This document shows positions 9,966 through 19,990 of a stretch of 64,000 nucleotides of DNA, piece after piece. This DNA is from Vibrio cidicii (GTDB lineage Bacteria > Pseudomonadota > Gammaproteobacteria > Enterobacterales > Vibrionaceae): contig NZ_CP046804.1 in the NCBI RefSeq assembly GCF_009763805.1, positions 1,984,001 through 2,048,000 of the forward strand, in the 5' to 3' direction. Made by a program: the position numbers and the translations under genes. Each line of letters begins with the position of its first letter. Position 1 is the first letter of the stretch. The notes under the pieces were generated by a model, which worked only from the letters and a program-made list of their open reading frames with translations, did no database searches and was not told the DNA's origin.

Positions 9966-10466
9966 CTACTGAATTACAAAATCGGTAAACAGAACTTTCT
10001 CAATCACTGGCTGGCCGACCGACTTGGTCAGCGCGGCCTTAATGTCTTCTGTCGCTTTATCACGCAGTTCAACACGCCCGGTTGGTGAACGAAGTTGATC
10101 CACCGTCGCCGAGGCAAAAGTAGATAGTAACGAGCTTTCAATCAGTGGCGAATGGTAACGTGCGAGGTTTTCGTTTTCTGAACCGCGCACCATCAATTGG
10201 ACTTTGATTTGCACCATACGATCCCGGCTATCACCCGTGACATTAAAGACAAATGGCTGAGCAATATTGACGTAAGCGACCGGGTTTTCAATCGGTTTTG
10301 CTTCCACTTGCTCTTTGGTCGCCGCCTCTTCTGCTGAGTCGGAGCCCATTAAAAAGAATGCAGCTCCACCGCCACCCAATAACAACACCACCGCAGCGAC
10401 GATGATAATGAGAAGTTTGCCTTTGCCTTTCGGTGCTTCCTCACCCGTTTGTAGTTCTTCTGCCAT
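9966..10466 (-). CDS. fliL: Flagellar basal-body protein FliL
   Basis: FliL is a single-pass inner-membrane protein that surrounds or supports the stator and affects torque and swarming. The 166-residue product has a Lys-rich cytoplasmic start, one membrane helix (LLIIIVAAVVLLLGGGGAAF, about 18-37), and a periplasmic domain ending VIEKVLFTDFVIQ, the conserved FliL tail. It is encoded between fliK and fliM. Confidence 0.95.
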   Translation of the reverse strand: MAEELQTGEEAPKGKGKLLIIIVAAVVLLLGGGGAAFFLMGSDSAEEAATKEQVEAKPIENPVAYVNIAQPFVFNVTGDSRDRMVQIKVQLMVRGSENENLARYHSPLIESSLLSTFASATVDQLRSPTGRVELRDKATEDIKAALTKSVGQPVIEKVLFTDFVIQ

Positions 10467-10502
10467 GATCTGTTTTATCCCGTAAACTTAACAACTTGTA
10501 TT

Positions 10503-12606
10503 TTATGCGTAAAAACTGATTCCATCACGCTTTGATGCCACATTTACATCAAGTTTCATCTCAGGCTCAAGATTTTCATCATTACCAGAGGCAAATCGAC
10601 TGGTTTGTTGAGCATCGCCTTGTCCACCAGCAGAGTACTGTCGCTGCTGCTGGCCAGATGCCTGCTGCTGCACCGAAGAATCCGCCAATTGCATGCCTTG
10701 CTGCGCCAGCATTTCTCGCAGGCGAGGCAGGGTTTGTTCAATCATCTCACGAGCTTGTGGGTTACTCACAGTGAAATGTACATGGGCCAAATCGTTATTC
10801 ATGGTCATGCGGATCTGCATTCGCCCAAGTTCGGGCGGATCAAGACGAATATCCAAATTCTTCAGGTTTTTGGACATCATCATCTGCACTTTTTCCGCAA
10901 CCTGCTCACTGGCCATTTCACGCGTGAGTTGCATTGGAACTTGTGAAGCGGCTTCAGCGCGTACTTGCCCACCAGTGGTTGGCGCGCCTTGCGCGCTGTA
11001 GAGACTGCTTTGAGTTGTATTGGTCGCGCGTTCACTACTCGGCTCGCTCGCTGATTTTCCTTTCAGCGCGGTTAAGCCACTGGCCGCCAACGCCGCTTGT
11101 AGCCCTTTTGTTGGCGTCACATTAGGCTGCGCAGTACTCTGCAGCGCAGCCATCGCATTTGGCGCTAAACCATCAGGCAGCCCAGCTGTGGGAGCTTTAT
11201 CGCCGGTGGGCTGCGCCGTCACTAACGCTTGGGCTGTAGGTTGGCTGTTTTGCAAAACGCTATGCACCGCCTGAGAGAGAGCCGTGGTGGTTGCGGCCAG
11301 TTTTGCGCCGCTCTCCTTGGCCGTGTGCGCATTACCTATCGGCGCAGCTTGGTTCCAGTCAATTTCAGCTCGAGGCGCGTTGGCGACCCCGTCACTTCGC
11401 AGCGTATTTAATTCCGCATTGCTCGCCGCCACCAGCACAGTGCTTAATGCGGGAAAGGCTGCCAGCACTGCAGGATCTTCGACTTGCAGCTGGCCATCAA
11501 GTAACCCTTGCAAGATCTGTTGATCTTCCCCATTGAGCGCTTGCTCTGTCACTAACTTTTGTTCAATTTCGGCTAAACGCGGCGCAGGAAACTAGCATCA
11601 CTGGCAGCTCAGAGGAAACTTGCTGCTGAAGGTTTAGAGGAATCTCATCTTGTGCTTGCATCTGCAACCCGGCAGTTGCGTGCCACTCAATTTGCCCATT
11701 GCCCATTTGAGCGGCCGTAGCAGGATCAGCAGCAAGAGTTTCCAGCGGCAAAGATCCTGCTGTAACGCTAGACGCTGACAGCGCCTGAGGCGGTAACTGA
11801 GCCGATGTGGATTGAAGTGAACTTACTGCAGAAGACGGCAAAGAGTCTGCGCTTTGGCGACTGACGCCAACTTGCGCCGAGCCAGGCAAAGAAGCGGCCT
11901 GTTCTGCGGTGAGTGCATTTGCGTTAAGCGCCATCGCATCGCCTTCCTCTAACTGAAGACTTGGCAATCCATCCGCTGAATTGTGAGGCGATACGGCCTC
12001 AGCGACTGCTTTTGTCGGCAATGCTTTGCCACCGTTTTTAGGCTGCAAAGTGGCATTAGCTTGCTCCAACTGGCCAAGAATTTTTGAGCCTTCATGCATG
12101 ACGCTCTCTTGCACCGCTTGTTCTTCGCTGCCAGCTTTTGTCGAGGAATTGCTCTTTGCTACGCCTACATCAGCCGCAACATCATTGGTTGTTTGAGCGT
12201 TTGTGGAGGATGTTGCCGCTACAGTCTCGCTCTGCCCTGCAGAAGATACCTGTACCTCAGACTGAGCAGAACCCTCTGTTTGCGTCTTTCCCACCTGTAA
12301 CAATTCATCGCTGCTTTCCGCGTCTTCAAGCGAAGCGCCATCGACAGCTTCGCCTCCACTGTTTTGTGTGGCTTCAGATTCAGCGGTGAGATGTTCTGCT
12401 TTAAGAGGCGCCCCATCTTTAACGCTGCTGTCGGTTTTCTCGGCTTTCTTGTCGTCCGTTTGCCCAGAAAAGACTTTGGCGAGAGTTTGAAAAAAACCGC
12501 CTGATTCGGCCACTTCACCAGTGACTTCTTTGCTTGAAGCTTCAGCTGTCGTTCCTGCTGTTTTACCTGTTATAGATACCGATTGCAGATTTACATTCAT
12601 AGTCAC
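10503..12606 (-). CDS. fliK: Flagellar hook-length control protein FliK, frameshifted
   Basis: FliK is the secreted ruler that sets hook length and triggers the FlhB switch. The N-terminal two thirds are low in complexity (Ala, Ser, Gln, Thr rich), as usual. The C-terminal switch domain is recognisable as LDIRLDPPELGRMQIRM and REMIEQTLPRLREML. The frame breaks at about residue 338 (plus-strand GAAAC at 11588-11592). As written the first part ends LVSCAAFSRN. With GAAC it reads LVPAPRLAEIEQKLVTEQAL and joins the second part, giving 700 residues. First gene of the fliK-flhB operon, with a sigma54 promoter upstream. Probable sequence error. Confidence 0.87.
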
Positions 12607-12662
12607 AGTCTCTTCGCAGCACTTATTGGATAAGCGTCAGTGGGGATTTTAGGCAGTTAACC

Positions 12663-12678
12663 TGCAAGAAACACGCCA
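12663..12678 (-). promoter_or_regulatory. Sigma54 (-24/-12) promoter for the fliK-flhB operon
   Basis: The minus strand reads TGGCGTGTTTCTTGCA, with GG and GC 10 bases apart and a perfect TTGCA -12 element. It lies between the fliJ stop and the fliK ATG, giving a leader of about 46 bases. Removing a T from its GTTTC would break the spacing, so here the GAAAC is probably genuine. Confidence 0.78.
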
Positions 12679-12691
12679 TTTTGAGAGCTGA

Positions 12692-13135
12692 TTAATAATG
12701 CGGTTTGCGCCTAGCGTAACTGAGGGTCGAAAACTCGTCCATTTGCTTCTGCTCTCGTTTGGCTTCGGCTTTCTGTTTCTCTTGTTGCTTTCTTTCGATC
12801 ATCCATTCATAGGATTTGCGCTGCTTGCGTACCTCTAACCAATAGTGCTCACTATTTTCCACTTGCTGTTTGAAGTGCGCTTCTGCTCCGCGCTGTTTTG
12901 CCAGCGTTTCGTCAAGCTGGTTGAGAAAGCGGTTGAGATGGACAAACTGACTGGCACTCAAACCGCTTTTTCCGCGCTCGACCAGTTGCTGGCAGTAGTC
13001 GAGGCGATATTTTTCGATCTGCTCCACCTGCTGGTAGTAACTTTCTAATTCGGCTTTCGCTTTGTTTAAGGTCAGAACCGCTTGGTTCTCCCTCTCTTTG
13101 GCCTGCTCAAGCAGAAAGTCCATCGCGTTTTCCAT
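12692..13135 (-). CDS. fliJ: Flagellar export chaperone FliJ
   Basis: FliJ is a coiled-coil export component that links the FliI ATPase to FlhA, resembling the gamma subunit of F-ATPase. The 147-residue product is almost wholly helical and charged, with long heptads such as RENQAVLTLNKAKAELESYY and ending in basic sequence. It starts a few bases after fliI, and the segment MDFLLEQAKERENQA fits the family. The translation begins MENAMDFLLE; MDFLLE is an alternative start. Confidence 0.93.
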   Translation of the reverse strand: MENAMDFLLEQAKERENQAVLTLNKAKAELESYYQQVEQIEKYRLDYCQQLVERGKSGLSASQFVHLNRFLNQLDETLAKQRGAEAHFKQQVENSEHYWLEVRKQRKSYEWMIERKQQEKQKAEAKREQKQMDEFSTLSYARRKPHY

Positions 13136-13141
13136 CCGTGA

Positions 13142-14461
13142 TTACACTCCCAACACGTTTTTTAGCATGTTGACACACATGGCGTACGGCACCGTCTCTT
13201 TCATTTGCTGCTGCAAATAGGCATCCAATTTTGGCTTGAGGGTAAAGGCGCTATCGATGGCTTGATCCGTTCCCGGCTTATAGGCACCGATTGACACCAG
13301 ATCTTGATTTTTCCGACAAATAGATAAAATCTGCCGTACGGCTTTAGACATCAACACATGCTCGTCGGTGGTGATCTGCGGCATCACACGACTGACCGAT
13401 TTTTCAACGTCGATGGCTGGGTAATGCCCCGCGTCAGCCATTTCACGTGATAATACGATGTGACCATCAAGAATCGCTCTCGACGCATCGGCAATCGGAT
13501 CTTGTAAGTCGTCGCCCTCGGTAAGCACGGTGAAAAAGGCGGTAATCGAACCTTGTTGTGGGCCACCATTGCCCGCACGTTCAACCAGCGCAGGTAACTT
13601 GGCGAAAACCGACGGTGGATAGCCTTTCGTCGCTGGCGGCTCTCCCACAGAGAGCGCAATCTCACGCTGCGCCTGTGCAAAACGCGTCAGAGAGTCCATT
13701 AGCAGCAATACATCCAGACCTTGATCACGAAAGTATTCCGCAATCGTCAAGGCTGTTTGACACCCTTTGAGGCGCATCAGTGGCGAAGCATCCGCAGGCG
13801 CGGCGACCACTACCGAACGTTTACGACCATCTTCTCCGAGGATTTCCTCAATGAACTCTTTAACTTCGCGTCCCCGCTCGCCAATCAGCCCAACCACTAC
13901 AACTTGTGCCGTGGTGCCACGCGTCATCATTCCAAGCGTGACCGATTTACCGACACCTGAACCGGCAAATAGCCCGATACGCTGCCCCTTACCGACGGTC
14001 AGCAAACCATTAATCGCTTTTAATCCGACATCCAGCGGTTCAGTGATCGGTTTGCGCGCCAAAGGATTCATCGGTTGGGCATTGAAAGAAGCACGGTGCT
14101 CAGTATAAATCGGCCCCAATCCATCAAGCGGATTGCCCACGCCATCAATCACTCGGCCAAGCAATTCCATGCCCACAGGCAAACCGCTTTCACCCGTTAA
14201 TGGCGTCACTTTAGCACCAGGCAAAATTCCCGTGATCTGTTCGCTGGGCATCAAAAACAGGTTATCACCAGAGAAACCAACCACTTCGGCCTCCATTTGC
14301 CCGGTCATCGTTTCAACCAAACAGAGGCTACCGATAGGCGCACGACAACCGGTTGCTTCTAATGTCAAACCAATCACGCGCACCAATTTGCCAGCGGCAA
14401 CTGGGCGTGTGGTCAACCCTTGTACTTTGTAACTTTTCAGTCGCTCCGCCAGCGAGATCAT
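13142..14461 (-). CDS. fliI: Flagellum-specific ATPase FliI
   Basis: FliI is the hexameric ATPase at the base of the export gate. The 439-residue protein carries the Walker A stretch [15 protein letters not shown] near residue 165. It also has [16 protein letters not shown] and the Walker [19 protein letters not shown], all typical of the F1-beta/FliI family. Its ATG shares a base with the fliH stop codon (TAATG), a classic coupled arrangement. Confidence 0.97.
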   Translation of the reverse strand: MISLAERLKSYKVQGLTTRPVAAGKLVRVIGLTLEATGCRAPIGSLCLVETMTGQMEAEVVGFSGDNLFLMPSEQITGILPGAKVTPLTGESGLPVGMELLGRVIDGVGNPLDGLGPIYTEHRASFNAQPMNPLARKPITEPLDVGLKAINGLLTVGKGQRIGLFAGSGVGKSVTLGMMTRGTTAQVVVVGLIGERGREVKEFIEEILGEDGRKRSVVVAAPADASPLMRLKGCQTALTIAEYFRDQGLDVLLLMDSLTRFAQAQREIALSVGEPPATKGYPPSVFAKLPALVERAGNGGPQQGSITAFFTVLTEGDDLQDPIADASRAILDGHIVLSREMADAGHYPAIDVEKSVSRVMPQITTDEHVLMSKAVRQILSICRKNQDLVSIGAYKPGTDQAIDSAFTLKPKLDAYLQQQMKETVPYAMCVNMLKNVLGV

Positions 14462-15259
14462 TATTCGCCTCCGTGGTGACGATTAGTGCCACAGAAATTT
14501 TGTATCACGTGTTTGATGCGCTCTTCCATGCGATAGCTGACGCTCGACTCGCCAGCTTCAATCTGCACATCGCCACGATTAAGTGACGGTTCAGAGACCA
14601 GTGTCCAGTTGCGAAACGCCAGATCGTCTTCGCCGTATGAGGAGCGAACAATCTCGGCATCTTCAGGATTCAGATGCAAAGTGATGGGATGACCAGCGAT
14701 AGGCAAGCTCTCTACCGAGGCTTTAATGGTATCAAGAATGATCTGCGGATTGGTCTGCACCTCAACGTGAACCACCTCTTTCACCAAGCAAAGCACCATG
14801 TCCACCAGTTGCTTTTCAACTTGGTTACTCATCAGCTCCAGTGGCTGAGCAAATTGATTGGCGAGGCTAACAAACGTTTCAACTTGTTGTTTAACATGCT
14901 CTTCACCGGCGGCGATGCCTTCCGCTTTACCTTGTTCTAGCCCTTCTGCTTGACCGACCGCAAAGCCCTCTTCCTTACCTTTTTCAAAACCTTGCTTGAA
15001 GCCAGCCTCTTGACCTTGAAATAGCCCTTCCTGATAAGCCCCTTGCTTGATGAGCTCGATTTGTTCTTCGGTTAATTCAAGAAACTGGCTCTTCTTCTGC
15101 TTTCTCAAAGTCGGGCATCCAGCCGGGGTCATAGTTAAAAGCGGTCTCTTTCGCTTGTTTGTTTACCTCAGCACCGTAATCCGGCAAGCCCCAGCGTTTT
15201 GGCTGTGGGACTGCGTCATCTTCGCCAGGACGAATAAAACCACGTTTTCTTTCCGCCAT
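14461..15259 (-). CDS. fliH: Flagellar assembly protein FliH, frameshifted
   Basis: FliH binds and inhibits FliI and anchors it to the C-ring. The start [17 protein letters not shown] (15259) is supported by an upstream RBS-like AAAGGTG. After EEEPV (about residue 58) the frame breaks at plus-strand GAAAC (15081-15085). As written translation stops two codons later. Reading GAAC continues as [19 protein letters not shown]. The corrected protein is 265 residues and includes the long Gly-rich heptad repeat ([21 protein letters not shown]) typical of FliH. Probable sequence error. Confidence 0.9.
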
Positions 15260-15286
15260 GAACTTACACCTTTGTACAGAAAACAA

Positions 15287-15303
15287 CGCCCCGAAACGGG
15301 GCG
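15287..15303 (-). terminator. Strong hairpin between fliG and fliH
   Basis: Inverted repeat CGCCCC/GGGGCG with a short loop, followed on the minus strand by TTGTTTTCTG. It looks like an intrinsic terminator or attenuator inside the fliEFGHIJ operon, where it could reduce fliHIJ expression relative to fliEFG. The loop contains GAAAC. Confidence 0.55.
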
Positions 15304-15316
15304 AGGAAATAATCGA

Positions 15317-16372
15317 TTAGAGGAACTCGTCTGCGCCACCGGAGAGCATAATTTCGCCACTGTCGGCCAGTCGCCTTGCGATAGCGAGGATCTCTTTTTG
15401 CGCGGCTTCCACGTCGGCTACCCGCACTGGCGGCATCGCTTCGATATCGTCGCGCATCATCTCAGCAGCACGTTTCGACATGTTCTTGAAGATCTTGTCG
15501 CGCAAACCATCGTCGGCGCCTTTGAGTGCTTTTTGCAGCACGTCCTGAGGAACATCACGCAGCAACTTCTGAATACCTTGGTCGTCCACTTCGATAAGGT
15601 TTTCGAATACGAACATCAGATCTTGGATCTGCGTTGCCAAATCTTCGTCCTGATCGCGGATCTGCTCCATCAACAAGCCTTCGACGTTGTTGTCGAGGTA
15701 GTTCATGATTTCGGCCGCTGCTTTCAGGCCGCCAATTTTCGCCGCCTGCGCACCCGCTTGACCAGCAAACTGCTTCTCCATGATTTCGTTCAGCTCTGCC
15801 AGTGCAGACGGTTGAACTTCTTCTAAGTTAGCGATACGCATCATCAAATCCAAGCGTACCCGCTCTGGGAACTGGGAGATGATCTCCGCTGATTGATCCG
15901 CTTCCAGATAGGACAATACAATCGTCTGGATTTGTGGGTGTTCGTTAACAATGATGCTCGCCACTTGTCTTGGGTCCATCCACTTCAAGGAATCCAGACC
16001 TTTAGAGCCTGTACCGAGAAGGATTTGATCGACCAAGTTATTGGCTTTGTCTTCACCCAGTGCCGCGATCAGCGCATTACGCATGAAGTCTTCGCTGCCC
16101 ATACCAATGTTGGTGTATTTCTGGATATCTTCCAGAAACGCTCGGTGCACTGCCGATACTTTGTCTTGGCTGAGATCTTTGGCTTTCGCCATGGCACTCC
16201 CCACCCGTTGAACCTGCTTCGGTTCTAAGTGACGAATAATGCCTGCCGCATCTTGCTCATTGAGACTCAGCAGCAAAATCGCTGCTTTTTCTTCGCCAGT
16301 GATGGTCGAAATATCGATTCCTGTTGAATCCATCTCGCCGCTTGCTTCCTGATTTGCAATTTCGTTAGCCAT
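15317..16372 (-). CDS. fliG: Flagellar motor switch protein FliG
   Basis: FliG is the C-ring protein that contacts the stator and generates torque. The 351-residue product has the N-terminal FliF-binding domain, then VNEHPQIQTIVLSYL in the middle domain with the EHPQ motif near residue 136. The C-terminal torque helix contains charged residues (DLMFVFENLIEVDDQGIQ). It ends SGGADEFL. Its start overlaps the end of fliF by 8 bases. Confidence 0.97.
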   Translation of the reverse strand: MANEIANQEASGEMDSTGIDISTITGEEKAAILLLSLNEQDAAGIIRHLEPKQVQRVGSAMAKAKDLSQDKVSAVHRAFLEDIQKYTNIGMGSEDFMRNALIAALGEDKANNLVDQILLGTGSKGLDSLKWMDPRQVASIIVNEHPQIQTIVLSYLEADQSAEIISQFPERVRLDLMMRIANLEEVQPSALAELNEIMEKQFAGQAGAQAAKIGGLKAAAEIMNYLDNNVEGLLMEQIRDQDEDLATQIQDLMFVFENLIEVDDQGIQKLLRDVPQDVLQKALKGADDGLRDKIFKNMSKRAAEMMRDDIEAMPPVRVADVEAAQKEILAIARRLADSGEIMLSGGADEFL

Positions 16373-18111
16373 TCGTCATCCAATTCTTCACAACTTGAGC
16401 CGCCAGCTCAGGTTCGTTTGCAACCAATGCACGCACTGCTTTCAACACATCTTCATCTTTGTGCAGGTTTGGCAGGTCGATGCTTGACCCAAACTCAAAC
16501 AACTCACTACTTTCGATGTCACTGCCAATCAAGCTGGTTTCACCGTCGGCGCCAATCGGCAGGCCATCAGGCCCGTACATTTCGTTTTCATCGTCACTCG
16601 CAGGGTTGAGCAGTTTCTTCATCGCTGGACGAATCAACACCAACACCACCACAATGATCACCAAGGCACTTGCGAACCAGCGCACCCAGTCGTTGAAGTT
16701 TGGATGTTCCCAAATCGGTACATCAGCCAGCTTTTCCGGTTCCTGTTCAGCAAACTGCATACTTAATACATTGAGTAAGTCGCCGCGGTTTTCATTAAAA
16801 CCGACCGTACCAATCAGCACTTGGCGGATAGCATTAATTTCCGCTTCACTACGAGGAGTATAGGTGACACTGCCGTTATCCGGATTGACCGCTGCGCGAT
16901 CTTTGATCGCCACTGACACCGTCTGACGTGTCACGATACCAGTCTGCTTGCGTTCATGACTGATGGTGGTATCGAGCTCAAAGTTACGCGTCGACTCTTT
17001 GCGCACCGAACCTTGCCCCGTCACCGAACCGTCTTTCATTTGAGCGACATCTTGCGGGATAGAGGCATCTGCCGGCGGCTGGTTACTGAGCGCACCCGGC
17101 ACACCCGCCACCATGTTGGCGTTGTTGTAATCTTCTAACGCATACTCACTGCGCGTGGCTGGGGTATTGGGGTCAAACGCCTTTCGTGTTTGCTCGACCG
17201 CACTAAAGTCCATTTCAATATCAACTTGCGCGGTGTAATTGCCAAAACCCAAAATAGGAATAAGCACAGAGTCAATTTTTTCTCGCAGCATCTGCTCTTG
17301 GCTGCGCTCTAACTCTTGCTCTTTGCGACGAGCTGCGGAGACTGGATCTTGTGAACCAGAATTTAGTAATCGGCCATGTTGATCCGTGACGGTGACGCGA
17401 GAGGTTTTCATGCCCGGTACAGCGCTCGCCACCATGTCGACAATCGAATCCACCTCTTGCTGTTTGAGGTTGGCACCAGTGCCTAAGGTCAAAAATACCG
17501 AAGCGGAAGCCTCTTGATTGTGGCGCACAAACACGCTTTGCTTCGGCAAGGCAAGCAGCACACGCGCTTTACGCACTTGCTTCATCTCTTCGATGGCTTT
17601 GCCTAGCTGCCGTTCACGGCTGAGTTTCAAACGCTCTTGTTCTAGACGTTGCGAAACGCCAAAGCCCATGTCTTGCAGCAGAATATCGTCACCGGCTTGG
17701 GTACTTTGATTCAGGCCAGAGCGAACCATATCCAATTTAATCGAATTAAACTCGCTGCTTTCCACCAAAATGGTGTTGCCATCCAGTTTGTAATTGATTT
17801 TTTGTTGATCGAGATGATCGAGAACCGGGATCAGTTTCTTCGGTTTCGAAAATGCCCAACGGACGCATTTCGGGCTCTTTTACCCAGAAAAACAGCATGA
17901 CGATCAACGCCACACAGATGGAAATGGAAACCACAAGAACAATCTGACGCAACAGATCAAGATCACCAACGGCCATATCAAATTTGGACGAACTGCGCTC
18001 ATCCAAATCGGGGTTTTGTCCGTCGAGATCCATGTCTGATTGAGCAACCATAGCGTTGTTGGATGCTCCATCAGTAACAGTCAGATCCGTTGATTTATTC
18101 TCTTCAGCCAC
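16365..18111 (-). CDS. fliF: Flagellar MS-ring protein FliF, frameshifted
   Basis: FliF forms the MS ring, the foundation of the basal body. The N-terminal segment has an acidic start and a membrane helix (about 50-70). The frame breaks after GIFETEE (about residue 91), where GAAAC on the coding strand (ttt at plus 17835-17837) must be GAAC. It then reads LIPVLDHLDQQKINYKLDG and joins the long periplasmic domain, second membrane helix and C-terminal FliG-binding tail. Corrected length is 581 residues, normal for FliF. Probable sequence error; if real, no flagellum could form. Confidence 0.92.
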
Positions 18112-18127
18112 AATGTACTACCTAAAT

Positions 18128-18439
18128 TCAGACTGGCATATTCATGAGGTCTTTGTATGCCTCAATCAGTTTGTTTCTTACCTGCAAGGTGGCCTCAAAC
18201 GCCACACTGGATTTGTTTCTAGCAATCATCACATCAGAGAGCGATACATCGGCGTCGCCACGATCAAAACGGGTTTGCAAATCACTGGATGATTTTTGTA
18301 ACGCGTTCACATTATTGATGGCCTGATTCAGTATATTGCCAAAATCAGCGCTGACTTTCGCCCCTGTTGCTGGTGTAGATGCGTTGGTCGCTTCCAGCAT
18401 CATGGCGCGCATTTCGCCTTGTAATCCGTCAATTCTCAT
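18128..18439 (-). CDS. fliE: Flagellar hook-basal body protein FliE
   Basis: FliE is a small protein linking the MS ring to the proximal rod. I place the start at MRIDGLQGEMRAMMLEA (18439), preceded by TTGAGGTGAAG; this gives 103 residues, the usual length. An ATG 57 bases upstream in the same frame would add an unlikely leader. The C-terminal phrase FEATLQVRNKLIEAYKDLMNMPV is typical of FliE. First gene of fliEFGHIJ. Confidence 0.94.
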   Translation of the reverse strand: MRIDGLQGEMRAMMLEATNASTPATGAKVSADFGNILNQAINNVNALQKSSSDLQTRFDRGDADVSLSDVMIARNKSSVAFEATLQVRNKLIEAYKDLMNMPV

Positions 18440-18491
18440 CTTCACCTCAACGCCAAAAGTTTGACCAGACATTTCGCTGTAATATTGACAA

Positions 18492-18508
18492 CGCAATTAG
18501 CATGCCAT
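18492..18508 (-). promoter_or_regulatory. Sigma54 (-24/-12) promoter for fliE operon
   Basis: The minus strand reads ATGGCATGCTAATTGCG, with GG and GC 10 bases apart. It lies between the flrC stop and fliE, with a predicted start about 43 bases before the fliE ATG. It is closely similar to the element before flrB. Confidence 0.78.
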
Positions 18509-18559
18509 ACCAAAGACACAGTTTACCCTTTCTTGACTAAACTGACCAACAGCGAACAC

Positions 18560-19972
18560 TCATCCCGGGATATCGATACCAGCATCACGCATCTTGGCCA
18601 ATTTGTAGCGCAAAGTTCTCGGGCTGATACCCAGTTTTTCCGCCATCTCTTTACGGCGACCTTGGCATTCAATCAAAGTCTCTAAAATGATGGCATACTC
18701 TTGATCTCGTAATTCGCTACCTAAGCTATCTCCGCCAACGATACTACGGCTAAACGCATCAGGCTGCGCGACCGGTTTGACGTCCGGCACTACGGCATCG
18801 CTGGTTTGCTGCACCACATTTTGCAAACTGTTGGCGTCTTGCCAATCTACCCCTTCTAACAGGATATGATCCTGCTCGATATCGCTGTTTTCACTTAAGA
18901 TGAGGGCGCGCTGCACCACGTTGTCTAGCTCGCGCACGTTACCCGGCCAAGGATAATGCGTAAGTTTGTCCAGCGCTTGAGGTGAAAAACGAGGTACCGC
19001 AATCCCCTGTTTCATGCAGTGACGCTCTGCCAGATGTTTGGCGAGCGGTACGATATCCCCTTGGCGCTCACGTAACGCAGGCCAAGTCAATGGGAAAACA
19101 TTCAGACGGTAATACAAATCCTCTCGGAAATTCCCTTCGGAAACATACTGCTTTAAGTCACGGTTACTGGTGGCTAGGACGCGCACATCCAACTTGATGC
19201 TCTTGCGACTACCCAGGCGCTCCACTTCTCGCTCTTGCAGTACGCGCAGCAGTTTGGCTTGCAGGTTGAGATCCATTTCACTGATCTCATCAAGTAGGAT
19301 CGTACCACCTTGCGCCTGTTCAAATTTGCCCGGGCAAGCTTGCACTGCGCCAGTGAACGCCCCTTTTTCGTAGCCAAACAAGGTGGCTTCTAGCATGTTA
19401 TCTGGGATCGCGGCACAGTTAATCGCAACAAATGGCCCGTCTTTACGCAACGACGCATTATGAATGTAACGCGATAGCACTTCTTTACCCGAACCACTTG
19501 GGCCAAGCACCATCACGTTGGCGTCGGTGCGCGCAACTTTGTCGGCCAGCGCAAGCAGTCGTAAGCTCTTTTCATCCGCCACTACCGCGTCACCATTGTC
19601 GTCCGATTTGACAGGGGCGTAACGGCTGACCATATTGAGCAACACTTCTGGCGCGAAAGGCTTGGCCATGTAGTCAATCGCCCCTTCTTTCATCGCTGAC
19701 ACGGCGTCTTCAATGTTGGCATACGCTGTCATCAGCAACACCGGCAAATTTGGCCAATTTTGTTTGATGCTACGCAATAGTGCGAGCCCACCCATGCCGG
19801 CCATTTGTACGTCAGAGACCACAATATCCACCGAATGGGCTTTGAGTTTGAGTAGCGCCTCTTCGGCGCAATCTGCTTCGAGCCATTCATACCCCGCTAA
19901 TGCCAATGTATCGACCAGCGCTTCGCGCAGACCTTCGTCGTCTTCTACGATTAACACCTTGCTTTGAGCCAT
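18560..19972 (-). CDS. flrC: Flagellar sigma54 response regulator FlrC (FlaM)
   Basis: NtrC-type activator of basal-body and hook genes. The receiver domain has phospho-acceptor Asp54 in VSDVQMAG. The AAA+ domain carries LGPSGSGKEVL (Walker A) and the sigma54-contact loop FGYEKGAFTGA. The C-terminal Fis-type helix-turn-helix includes GRRKEMAEKLGISPRTLRYKL. The product is 470 residues. It follows flrB by 18 bases and its stop lies about 120 bases ahead of fliE. Confidence 0.96.
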   Translation of the reverse strand: MAQSKVLIVEDDEGLREALVDTLALAGYEWLEADCAEEALLKLKAHSVDIVVSDVQMAGMGGLALLRSIKQNWPNLPVLLMTAYANIEDAVSAMKEGAIDYMAKPFAPEVLLNMVSRYAPVKSDDNGDAVVADEKSLRLLALADKVARTDANVMVLGPSGSGKEVLSRYIHNASLRKDGPFVAINCAAIPDNMLEATLFGYEKGAFTGAVQACPGKFEQAQGGTILLDEISEMDLNLQAKLLRVLQEREVERLGSRKSIKLDVRVLATSNRDLKQYVSEGNFREDLYYRLNVFPLTWPALRERQGDIVPLAKHLAERHCMKQGIAVPRFSPQALDKLTHYPWPGNVRELDNVVQRALILSENSDIEQDHILLEGVDWQDANSLQNVVQQTSDAVVPDVKPVAQPDAFSRSIVGGDSLGSELRDQEYAIILETLIECQGRRKEMAEKLGISPRTLRYKLAKMRDAGIDIPG

Positions 19973-19990
19973 TTCAGATCTCCAATGTGG

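Noticed and set aside
8351..10088. Plus-strand open frames opposite fliM/fliN/fliO
   Set aside because: Codon pattern is the mirror of the flagellar genes; low-complexity translations.
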